Virus record (IMG/VR): IMGVR_UViG_3300010316_000024 | Coordinates: 1 to 36,465 of that record | Source: a virus | Length of the DNA stretch: 36,465 nucleotides | Reading direction: 5' to 3' (one strand) | In this document: positions 27,769 through 34,951 of the stretch, piece by piece | Position numbering within the stretch: the stretch's first letter is position 1 | Layout: each line of letters starts with the position of its first letter | Notes under the pieces: model-generated | The model's input: only the letters and a program-made list of their open reading frames with translations | What the model was told of the DNA's origin: nothing | Database searches by the model: none | Program-made: the position numbers and the translations under genes

Positions 27769-28207
27769 ATGGGATCAAAGATTTATACGAGTTGCCCGAG
27801 AAGTTTCAAGTTGGTCAAAAGATCCAAGTAAACAAATAGGAGCGGTTATTGTAAAAGATAAACGTATCCTAGCAACTGGTTATAATGGCTTTCCTAAAGG
27901 TATTGATGATTCAGCAGATAAGTATAACAATAGAGAACTGAAATACGAACTCGTTGTGCATGCTGAAATGAATGCAATCTTCAATGCATCCTTTCATGGA
28001 GTATCGTTAAAAGATACAACAATATACGTGTGGGGTTTACCTGTCTGTAATGAATGTGCAAAAGGAATTATCCAAGTTGGCATAAATAGAATTGTAATGG
28101 CTGCTGATGATGTCCCTCAAAGATGGATAGAATCGTATGATAAGTCAAAACAACTCTTTATTGAGTCAGGATGTAAATTTAAAACAGATTTCAGATTGGC
28201 TAAATAA
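27755..28207 (+). CDS. cd: dCMP deaminase
   Basis: 150 residues. The zinc site is HAEMNAIF (His69, Glu71) and LPVCNECAKG (Cys98, Cys101). TGYNGFPKGIDD is the family's N-terminal substrate loop. It converts dCMP to dUMP and so feeds dTTP synthesis, competing with the hydroxymethylase for dCMP. The T4 homologue is 193 residues with an extra zinc site; this one is the compact form. It is translated from inside the hydroxymethylase gene's end, so the pair is coupled. Confidence 0.93.
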   Translation: MQENKWDQRFIRVAREVSSWSKDPSKQIGAVIVKDKRILATGYNGFPKGIDDSADKYNNRELKYELVVHAEMNAIFNASFHGVSLKDTTIYVWGLPVCNECAKGIIQVGINRIVMAADDVPQRWIESYDKSKQLFIESGCKFKTDFRLAK

Positions 28208-28211
28208 ACTA

Positions 28212-28240
28212 TTGACAACTGCGCAAAAATTTGTTATAAT
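28212..28240 (+). promoter_or_regulatory. Sigma-70 promoter, exact consensus, rightward
   Basis: TTGACA (28212-28217), 17 bases, TATAAT (28235-28240). ACTATT and AATAGT flank it as an inverted repeat. It starts the glycan/DNA modification run from 28268. Confidence 0.92.
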
Positions 28241-28267
28241 AGTAAATATTAACAAGGAAACTATATT

Positions 28268-28471
28268 ATGAAAGAAACACTTAAAGATTTTGGATTTGGC
28301 GTGGCAACTGTGTTGTTCATTGTTGGAGTTATTTCAGCTCTCATCGGTCTCGGTGAATTGGTTGGTGCAACTTCTAATACAATACGACTCGCAATTGCGG
28401 CTCCATTCTTCCTATACTTCACTTACATCTTTGGTGGACTAACTCGCATCATTTATTTTAAGAAGGACTAA
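28268..28471 (+). CDS. Membrane protein with two TM segments, 67 residues
   Basis: Hydrophobic segments lie at about residues 11-31 (VATVLFIVGVISALIGLGEL) and 41-61 (LAIAAPFFLYFTYIFGGLTR), with short charged ends. It is the first gene after an exact early promoter and directly precedes the HAD-kinase gene by two bases. It may anchor the modification enzymes, or act on its own early in infection. No family is recognised. Confidence 0.68.
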   Translation: MKETLKDFGFGVATVLFIVGVISALIGLGELVGATSNTIRLAIAAPFFLYFTYIFGGLTRIIYFKKD

Positions 28472-28473
28472 TT

Positions 28474-29520
28474 ATGTCGTCACATAAAAGAATAGTCCTT
28501 GACTTTGATGACACTCTAGCATTTACATCAAATAGAGATTGGGATAACGCAAAACCCAACGTTGCTCTAATTGAAAAGTGTAATGAACTATATAATCAAG
28601 GTTGGACTATCGACATATATACAGCTCGTGGATCTATTTCTTGTAGGAGTAGAGAAGAAGCTGCAGATAAGTATGGACCTCAAATTGAATCGTGGTTACA
28701 AAAGAATAACGTAAAGTACCATGCACTCAGTTTTAATAAACCACTTGCAGCATATTACATTGACGACAAAGGTATTACACCTGAAGATTTTGTATATGCT
28801 GATATTCGTGAATTGGAAGGCGGCCTATCAGGCTCTGACATTTACACCGACGGTAAGTTTGTTCACAAGACAGCAAAGAATGCTCATGAAGCCGCACTAT
28901 GGTATGAGAAAACCGGTTGGGCAGTATGTACACCTGAGATTCATCGAGTGGTTGGTGATACGATTACAATGGATTATATTGAAAACGATCCTAATTTCTT
29001 CGAAGATAGTCCTTATAAAGCATTGGCGTTAATTCAAGAAGCTCTTGATGCTTTTGGTGATATGCCAACCGAAACAAAGTTTCTAACGTTCGATGATTAT
29101 ATCGCAAGAATAGTAAATCACTGTACTAATGCTAACCTTGAACCTTTTAATGATGTCGTTGAAAAACTATCTGCTATTGAATTAGAGTATGGTTATTGTC
29201 ATGGAGATTTTGGTATTAAGAATATGTTATTTAATGACACTGGTAGTATGTACTTAATTGATCCTATTCCTAATGTATTTGGTTGTCGTGAACTTGATAT
29301 AGCAAAGTTTATCGCAAGTTTAATAATTAATCGTTATGATAGTCATACACAAGATCTTGTGATTAATACAATGTTGGCATATAATCATTGGATAGATAAG
29401 TATGAGCTGTTAACGCTAACAGCTGCTGAAGTGATTCGAGTATATAAGTACCACCCAGATAAAGACTTTATCATTCAGTGTGTTAACGATCTGTTGGATA
29501 TTATCGACTATGCAGAATGA
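28474..29520 (+). CDS. Fusion of HAD hydrolase and APH/choline-kinase-like kinase
   Basis: 348 residues in two domains. Residues 1-110 are HAD: IVLDFDDTLAF (Asp10, Asp12), IYTARGS and KPLAAYYIDDKG. Residues about 115-348 are an aminoglycoside-phosphotransferase-type kinase: GGLSGSDIYTDGKFVHKTA (nucleotide loop and Lys), CHGDFGIKNMLF (His243, Asp245, Asn250) and LIDPIP (Asp263). A phosphatase fused to a kinase is odd. It suggests a pathway where a small metabolite or sugar is rephosphorylated at another position, or phosphorylated and proofread. A glycosyltransferase and a cytidylyltransferase gene follow, so precursor activation is likely. Confidence 0.8.
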   Translation: MSSHKRIVLDFDDTLAFTSNRDWDNAKPNVALIEKCNELYNQGWTIDIYTARGSISCRSREEAADKYGPQIESWLQKNNVKYHALSFNKPLAAYYIDDKGITPEDFVYADIRELEGGLSGSDIYTDGKFVHKTAKNAHEAALWYEKTGWAVCTPEIHRVVGDTITMDYIENDPNFFEDSPYKALALIQEALDAFGDMPTETKFLTFDDYIARIVNHCTNANLEPFNDVVEKLSAIELEYGYCHGDFGIKNMLFNDTGSMYLIDPIPNVFGCRELDIAKFIASLIINRYDSHTQDLVINTMLAYNHWIDKYELLTLTAAEVIRVYKYHPDKDFIIQCVNDLLDIIDYAE

Positions 29521-30430
29521 TATATTCATAGTAAGCAATAAAATCTCGAGGATTGAAAACCTTCTTGAGATGTATAATGTATACGATGAAGATACGTATA
29601 TGAATTTGCATGTTATCTTAGATGATAGGAATAAGTCATATAACGTAGAAAGTATATCAGATAAGATAACAATTCACTATGCAACTGGTGTGATTGATAA
29701 AGTAAAGCATTTCTTTGATGAAGAGTGGCTGTTACGAATACTTGATGTATACGGAGTGGCAATCAAATGGTTAGTCTTTCCTTATGTACACGAAATATTA
29801 AACATTAACAGAGCAATGATGATTGATGACGATACGTTATTACTCAAGCCTGTTGACCATTACTTCTTTGAACCTTATGTATTCTATAACGAATCTGCAT
29901 TAGGTGTTATGGGTAAGTTTGTAGAAGCAGTGCTTGATCCAATTTATAAAGACAAAGTTGATATTACTACGATGAGATACAAACCTTATTTTAGTATGAA
30001 TTCTGGTCAGGTTGTACATACAAAGAACGATCATTATCTTGAGTTCTTTAAAAGAGCAGCCTGTAAAGATATGTATGTTCTTATTATGGAAGGTGTACAC
30101 AAGTATAAAAACAAAAAAGGTTATGGTGGTTCTGTTATACCAAAATATGGAACTCCAGGTAATAACCGATCTATGGGTGGAAAGTTTTGGTGTATAGAAC
30201 AAAACATATATGCAATTTATTATAAATGGTTATCAGAGAATGGATTTGAGGTAAGTAGGTTTGGTAGTGACGTACGCATTTGGACTACGGTTATGAAACT
30301 TGGCGATGAGTTAAAGTTTAAAACCTTCCCTGCATATATACATTATCTACCAACTGATAAAACACCACTCTATACGGTGTATGCTAAACGAGTTAAAGAA
30401 ATTTTGAGGGAAGAAAATGTTTCTAGATAG
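29510..30430 (+). CDS. GT-A-like glycosyltransferase
   Basis: About 306 residues from the ATG at 29510, overlapping the fusion gene by 11 bases; the frame is open further upstream without a site. VLDVYGV, then IKWLVFPYVHEILNINRAMM, then IDDDTLLLKPVDHYFFEPYV shows the D-D-D metal/nucleotide-sugar site of GT-A enzymes. MNSGQVVHTKNDHYLEFFKR is the acceptor-side segment. No membrane anchor is seen, so a cytoplasmic acceptor (such as DNA or a lipid/protein glycan) is possible. It overlaps the cytidylyltransferase gene by 14 bases. Donor unknown; a CDP-activated donor is suggested by the neighbour. Confidence 0.72.
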   Translation: MQNDIFIVSNKISRIENLLEMYNVYDEDTYMNLHVILDDRNKSYNVESISDKITIHYATGVIDKVKHFFDEEWLLRILDVYGVAIKWLVFPYVHEILNINRAMMIDDDTLLLKPVDHYFFEPYVFYNESALGVMGKFVEAVLDPIYKDKVDITTMRYKPYFSMNSGQVVHTKNDHYLEFFKRAACKDMYVLIMEGVHKYKNKKGYGGSVIPKYGTPGNNRSMGGKFWCIEQNIYAIYYKWLSENGFEVSRFGSDVRIWTTVMKLGDELKFKTFPAYIHYLPTDKTPLYTVYAKRVKEILREENVSR

Positions 30431-30851
30431 GAAAAAATTACCGGCTGAATATAAGGTCGGATTTACGTGTTCAACGTTTGATCTGTTTCATGCAGGTCAT
30501 ATTGTAATGTTACAAGAAGCAAAGACGTTGTGCGATTATTTAATTGTTGGATTATTGATTGACCCAACCGTGGATCGTCCTAATGCAAAGAACGCACCAG
30601 TTCAGACTCCATTTGAAAGATACATACAGTTATCTTCTTGTAAATATGTAGACGAGGTAATACCTTTCTCAACTGAACAAGAATTGGTTGATATGATTTT
30701 AACTATCAATCCTGATATTAGAATTGTTGGTGAAGAATACAAAGATGTTGAGCATACTGGAAAAGGTTTATGCCCTGTTCATTATAATCGCAGAAGGCAT
30801 TCTTTCAGTTCGTCAGAGCTCAGACAACGTGTGGTCAATTCGGATAAATAA
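30417..30851 (+). CDS. TagD-like cytidylyltransferase (glycerol-3-phosphate cytidylyltransferase family)
   Basis: 144 residues, near the 130 of TagD. VGFTCSTFDLFHAGHIVML holds the HxGH motif (His25, His28). CDYLIVGLLIDPT and TPFERYIQLSSCKYVDEVIP follow. RRRHSFSSSELRQRV is the R-x-x-x-x-S-S-x-x-L/I-R motif that closes on CTP. Expected reaction: CTP plus an alcohol phosphate gives CDP-alcohol and pyrophosphate. With the kinase domain upstream supplying a phosphate ester and the GT-A next to it, this could make a CDP-activated group for transfer to DNA or a glycan. The substrate is inferred. Confidence 0.82.
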   Translation: MFLDRKKLPAEYKVGFTCSTFDLFHAGHIVMLQEAKTLCDYLIVGLLIDPTVDRPNAKNAPVQTPFERYIQLSSCKYVDEVIPFSTEQELVDMILTINPDIRIVGEEYKDVEHTGKGLCPVHYNRRRHSFSSSELRQRVVNSDK

Positions 30852-30878
30852 ATTTAACAGAACGGCAAACTTTATATT

Positions 30879-32120
30879 ATGAAAAACATTGGATTTGGAA
30901 AGATCGGTAAATCGGTCAAGTTTAAGAGGAATCGCTTCTCTCCTATTGGTGGAGACAACGAACCGTCTACAGTACTTATTGCACTCGCAAATAATAACCC
31001 AGATAAAACATTTTACATTATCGGACGATCTGATTTCAGTACTCTAAATGAGTCTGAATCATTGGAGTTGTTTCCCTTTGATAATGTAATTGATATTTGG
31101 AAAGGTATTAAAAACAAAGATGAAGATAGATTCTTTAATCACGTGATTGATTACTTTAAGAGTAGGTCAATGAAATTAGACTATACTGTTTTAATGGTTG
31201 GTCAAGTTGGTACAGTTACGATCCCAGGCAAAATTGAACAAGTTAAAGATCGTACACTTAAAGCTTCTGTGATTGATATGACAAAGAATTATACGTCACC
31301 AATTGCGATTTGGATTAACGAAGAGAATCCTGATTATGTTGAGATTGTAAACGATCCTCGGTATGTTATGAATCAATCAAGAGACATATTCAATTTACCA
31401 AATATATCTTTAGGTCAATACGATTACGAATATAAGGTAAGTAGTATTAAATCTTACGAAGAACAAGATCGTTACGACAGATCAATGCCTTCAACATATG
31501 CAGGAATGGAAACTTGTTTCTGTATTAACTATCAACATACTGAACAGTTCAACTTAAATCGTAACGTTCCTTTTATGGTTATCTTAAACGAAGCTAAACC
31601 TTCAAGATATAATTTATTAAAGGATTGGGTATTAGATGAACATGATGATGTTGAGATCTATGGTAAATGGGAACATCCTAATACCGAAACAGACGCAAGG
31701 TTCAAAGGATCTATTCATCTTGATGATGTAATGGCTAAAATGAATAATGTTAAATTTACTTTTATTATTCCAATCGCAAAAGGTTGGGTAACTTCAAAGT
31801 ATATTGAAATGGTACATGCTGGTGTGATACCGTTCTTACATCCATCTTATGATGAACAAGGGCATTTGCCAATACCAGATTTTTTAAGACCGAAAACTCC
31901 TGCTGAATTTAAAGAAAGGATGAATAGGTTATTAAATAATGAAGAAGAGTATCAATCAGTAATTAAAGGATTACGTAAACTAATATGTAAGCCTGAGTAT
32001 TATGATGGTACTTTCTTAAACAATAAAATTATGACAGCGATTGATAATGATTATGTTGCACCTGATGTAACACAATTTGAAAAGAAAGCAGCTGCAACAC
32101 TTGAGGACTTTTTCGCATGA
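30879..32120 (+). CDS. GT-B glycosyltransferase, candidate hmC-DNA glucosyltransferase
   Basis: 413 residues. By eye the C-terminal half follows T4 beta-glucosyltransferase. VEIYGKWEHPNTETDARFKG corresponds to T4 IEFFGNA...FTGKI, and HLDDVMAKMNNVKFTFIIPI and TSKYIEMVHAGVIPFLHPSY to T4 ...ITLRVWETMASDAVM. The N-terminal Rossmann half begins MKNIGFGKIGKSVKF. The order 42, cd, then this gene supports hydroxymethylcytosine as acceptor. The last residues are AATLEDFFA, like the polymerase's NTLDDFFS, a probable gp45-binding peptide absent from T4 beta-GT. It overlaps the methyltransferase gene by four bases. Sugar and acceptor are not proven. Confidence 0.6.
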   Translation: MKNIGFGKIGKSVKFKRNRFSPIGGDNEPSTVLIALANNNPDKTFYIIGRSDFSTLNESESLELFPFDNVIDIWKGIKNKDEDRFFNHVIDYFKSRSMKLDYTVLMVGQVGTVTIPGKIEQVKDRTLKASVIDMTKNYTSPIAIWINEENPDYVEIVNDPRYVMNQSRDIFNLPNISLGQYDYEYKVSSIKSYEEQDRYDRSMPSTYAGMETCFCINYQHTEQFNLNRNVPFMVILNEAKPSRYNLLKDWVLDEHDDVEIYGKWEHPNTETDARFKGSIHLDDVMAKMNNVKFTFIIPIAKGWVTSKYIEMVHAGVIPFLHPSYDEQGHLPIPDFLRPKTPAEFKERMNRLLNNEEEYQSVIKGLRKLICKPEYYDGTFLNNKIMTAIDNDYVAPDVTQFEKKAAATLEDFFA

Positions 32121-33343
32121 ACAAAAAAGAAATAACGTGGGCACCACTCATTCCGCTTATTGGTGGACAAATGCTAGGCGCAGAAAGAGCGTTTGGTAAA
32201 CCACCTACAGCAATCTACTCTTATGGTGGGTTTGAGGATAACGATAGTCATTACGTAAACTACCAACAAAATACAATGGGACGCGATATTCCTTATATTA
32301 AACTTGATGAAGTAGAAAACAGTGGACTAACACAAGTTGATGTAGTCTCTGGTACTCCACCATGTGCTGCTCTATCTCAATTAAATACAGGAACAACTGC
32401 AGAGAGTAAAGGCGCAGGTTGTGCTAAGAACGAATTTATGTATATGGTCTTTCAAGATGGTATTGATAGACTTGGTGCAAAGGTAGTGATTGTTGAGAAT
32501 GCTCCTGCATTGTTTACAAATAAAGGTCGTCCTGTAGCAAATAGACTGTATGAAATATGTGCTGAGCGTGGGTATTCATTATCCCTGTATAAAACCTCAA
32601 CTAGGTTTCACGGAGTCCCTCAAGGCCGCGACAGGACCTTTGCGATCGGCTGGAAGTCAGACTCTGCTCCTGTAATGAATTGGTATAATAAACCAAGAAA
32701 GAACTTTGCTGAATACTTACAAGAGATTCCTGTTGACGCATTACATCAAGATTTGATTATTAATAAACATGTTCCTAACGAACCTTATTACAATTTCATT
32801 AAGACAAAAACAAATCGTGATGTTCGAGAGCTTATGGTTGAAGAGGACGTTAAGACAACTCTGAATTATGTTTGTAAGAAAGGTTGGATGAAAGAAGCCA
32901 ACGAATGGTTCCACAGAACAGGAAACGAAAAAGGCGCTAAATACTCAGATCATGCCATTATGAAGTTTGCTGATGGTAAAGGTGTATGGGATGGTTCAGT
33001 ACATGTCTTTGGTGAATATATGAATGCAGTAATTGGTCGTAACATGGTTGATACAATGCATCCGACTGAAGAACGATCGTTGACGATTCGAGAAGCTTTA
33101 CATATGATGGGCTTTCCTGAGAACTTTGAGTTATTACATGGCCTGAAGAAAATGAATCATATTGCACAGAATGTTCCTGTACCAACATCTGCTGATCTCC
33201 ATAGTGAAATCGCCAAGTTCTTAACAGGCGATCTTGATATGTCAGAGTCAACTTATCTTCGACAGAACAACCATAAGCAATTAATGGAACATGACAAGAA
33301 TGGTGTAGACACAACTCCAAACTTAGATGAATTCTTTGCATAA
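32117..33343 (+). CDS. DNA cytosine-5 methyltransferase homologue with clamp-binding-like tail
   Basis: 408 residues. Recognisable C5-methyltransferase motifs: I, LIGGQMLGAERAFG (degenerate); IV, VVSGTPPCAAL with catalytic Cys83; VI, VIVENAPAL (Glu127, usual ENV is ENA); VIII, FHGVPQGRDRTFAI (Gln169, Arg171, Arg173); X, NHIAQNVPVPTSADLHSEI. The segment 185-320 is the variable target-recognition part. The catalytic residues are kept, so C5 chemistry at cytosine is likely. The C terminus reads TPNLDEFFA, paralleling the polymerase and GT-B tails. If DNA cytosines are already hydroxymethylated by gp42, C5 is blocked, so its true substrate or reaction is open. Confidence 0.8.
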   Translation: MNKKEITWAPLIPLIGGQMLGAERAFGKPPTAIYSYGGFEDNDSHYVNYQQNTMGRDIPYIKLDEVENSGLTQVDVVSGTPPCAALSQLNTGTTAESKGAGCAKNEFMYMVFQDGIDRLGAKVVIVENAPALFTNKGRPVANRLYEICAERGYSLSLYKTSTRFHGVPQGRDRTFAIGWKSDSAPVMNWYNKPRKNFAEYLQEIPVDALHQDLIINKHVPNEPYYNFIKTKTNRDVRELMVEEDVKTTLNYVCKKGWMKEANEWFHRTGNEKGAKYSDHAIMKFADGKGVWDGSVHVFGEYMNAVIGRNMVDTMHPTEERSLTIREALHMMGFPENFELLHGLKKMNHIAQNVPVPTSADLHSEIAKFLTGDLDMSESTYLRQNNHKQLMEHDKNGVDTTPNLDEFFA

Positions 33344-33348
33344 AACTA

Positions 33349-33377
33349 TTGACAAGACTAGGAAAGTTTGTTATAAT
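33349..33377 (+). promoter_or_regulatory. Sigma-70 promoter, exact consensus, rightward (dexA)
   Basis: TTGACA (33349-33354), 17 bases, TATAAT (33372-33377), with ACTATT/AATAGT flanks. It drives dexA and the glycosyltransferase gene after it. Confidence 0.92.
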
Positions 33378-33402
33378 AGTATATTAAATTAAAGGTAAAC
33401 AT

Positions 33403-34041
33403 ATGAGAAACGATTTAATCATCGACTTCGAAACAATGGGACAAGACGTTCATAACTGCGCTGTCATTGATGTATCTGTAATGGTATTTCAGTGGGACAA
33501 GTTTACATCTGATAATCCCTATAACTTAAGTGATGTATTCAAAGCAAAGAAATTTAAATTGAATGTGGCTGAACAAGTAAAGAATTATAATTGGGTAGTT
33601 GATAGAGGTACTCTCGACTTTTGGTCTAAACAGGATTCAGAAGTAAGAAAGAATATTGCTCCTAAAAGTTCAGACTTATCGGTTGAAGACTTTGTGAAAC
33701 AGTTTACCGACTTTTTAATTGATTCTCCAAAGATTAACTATTGGTGGTCAAGATCTAATTCCTTTGATCCTGTTATTCTTGAAAGACTCTTTAAGTCTCA
33801 AGGTAAAGTAGGTCATCTACAATCACACCTTAAGCATTGGTCTGTTAGAGATACAAGAACATTTATTGATGCAAAGTTTGATTTTGGTTTAAAGAAGAAT
33901 GGATTCCCTCCTTGTGCAAACGAAGATAAGTGGGATTCAGTATTTAAAGCGCATGATTCGGCATGGGACATATTGGCTGATGTATTAAGATTACAGTCAA
34001 TCACTAGAGCAGAAAATGATATGGAGCAAATTACAGTATGA
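33403..34041 (+). CDS. dexA: DexA 3'-5' exonuclease
   Basis: 212 residues (T4 DexA is 227). The DEDD motifs are LIIDFETMGQD (Asp, Glu), SRSNSFDPVIL (Asp) and FKAHDSAWDIL (HDxxxD). RGTLDFWSKQDSEVRKNIAP closely matches T4 DexA (E-W-W-x-x-Q-S-P-E-A-R-K-N-I-A-P). It degrades DNA 3' to 5', with a role in host DNA turnover. It overlaps the next glycosyltransferase gene by four bases. Confidence 0.9.
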   Translation: MRNDLIIDFETMGQDVHNCAVIDVSVMVFQWDKFTSDNPYNLSDVFKAKKFKLNVAEQVKNYNWVVDRGTLDFWSKQDSEVRKNIAPKSSDLSVEDFVKQFTDFLIDSPKINYWWSRSNSFDPVILERLFKSQGKVGHLQSHLKHWSVRDTRTFIDAKFDFGLKKNGFPPCANEDKWDSVFKAHDSAWDILADVLRLQSITRAENDMEQITV

Positions 34042-34907
34042 AGTTAGAAGTAAAGACAGAAGAACTACAAAAACAAAGACTCTTTATTGGTACACCTATG
34101 TATGGTGGTCAATGTACAGGTATCTATACTAAGTCGACTAACGATTTAAGTATGCTATGTAGTTCTCACAAAATTCCAATGAAGTACTACTTTCTATTCA
34201 ACGAAAGTTTAATTCAACGAGCAAGGAACTATATCGTAGATGAATTCCTTCGTTCTGATTGTACTCATTTATTGTTTATTGACGCAGACATTGGATTTGA
34301 TCCACGTGACGCGTTAGCATTACTTGCATTGCAGATTTCAGATCCTGAAAAATACGATGTTGTATGTGGTCCATACCCTAAGAAAACAATTGCTTGGGAA
34401 AAGGTAGCTGCAGCTGCTCAACATGGAGTAGGTAAAGAGAATCCTTTCGACTTAGAAAAATTTACATCAGATTTTGTTTTTAATCCAGTTGGAGATATAA
34501 AACAATTTAAACTCGCAGAACCTGTTGAAGTTGCCGAAGGCGGTACTGGGTTTATGCTAATTACAAGAGAGGCATTAGAAAAATATCGAGATGCTTATCC
34601 TGAATTGGCATATAGACCAGATCACGTTAGGACAGAACAATTTGACGGTACTCGTGATATCCACGCTTTCTTTGATTGTGTCATTGACCCAGAATCTAGA
34701 AGGTACTTATCTGAAGACTACTTCTTCTGTAGAATGGCTCGTAAAGCTGGTCTATCAGTATGGATGTGTCCTTGGATGAAAATCAACCATGTTGGTTCTT
34801 ATATCTTTAAGGGTGACATGGGATCTCTCGGTCAATTAGGTGTTACGGCAACTGCAGATAATACATCTAACAGAAAGTCTTATAATCCTATTGACAAATC
34901 TAAATAA
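34038..34907 (+). CDS. GT-A glycosyltransferase-like protein
   Basis: 289 residues. LFIGTPMYGGQCTG opens the nucleotide-sugar fold, and HLLFIDADIGFDP carries the DxD metal site. GGTGFMLITREAL and SEDYFFCRMARKAGLSVWM are conserved features I associate with a family common in marine T4-like phages. NHVGSYIFKG ends the domain. It lies between dexA and gene 45 in the replication core, so DNA glycosylation is conceivable. A capsule or LPS target cannot be excluded. There is no signal or membrane segment. Confidence 0.75.
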   Translation: MKLEVKTEELQKQRLFIGTPMYGGQCTGIYTKSTNDLSMLCSSHKIPMKYYFLFNESLIQRARNYIVDEFLRSDCTHLLFIDADIGFDPRDALALLALQISDPEKYDVVCGPYPKKTIAWEKVAAAAQHGVGKENPFDLEKFTSDFVFNPVGDIKQFKLAEPVEVAEGGTGFMLITREALEKYRDAYPELAYRPDHVRTEQFDGTRDIHAFFDCVIDPESRRYLSEDYFFCRMARKAGLSVWMCPWMKINHVGSYIFKGDMGSLGQLGVTATADNTSNRKSYNPIDKSK

Positions 34908-34919
34908 ACCTGTTATAAT
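34891..34919 (+). promoter_or_regulatory. Sigma-70 promoter, exact consensus, overlapping a gene end (gene 45)
   Basis: TTGACA (34891-34896), 17 bases, TATAAT (34914-34919), preceded by CTA. The -35 lies in the last codons of the glycosyltransferase gene. It drives the sliding clamp gene. Confidence 0.9.
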
Positions 34920-34951
34920 ATACAACAATAACTAATGGAGAAACTTATATA

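Noticed and set aside
32117-33343. Restriction-modification system with an adjacent endonuclease
   Set aside because: No restriction endonuclease gene is next to it; neighbours are a glycosyltransferase and dexA, and its tail suggests work on phage DNA at the fork.
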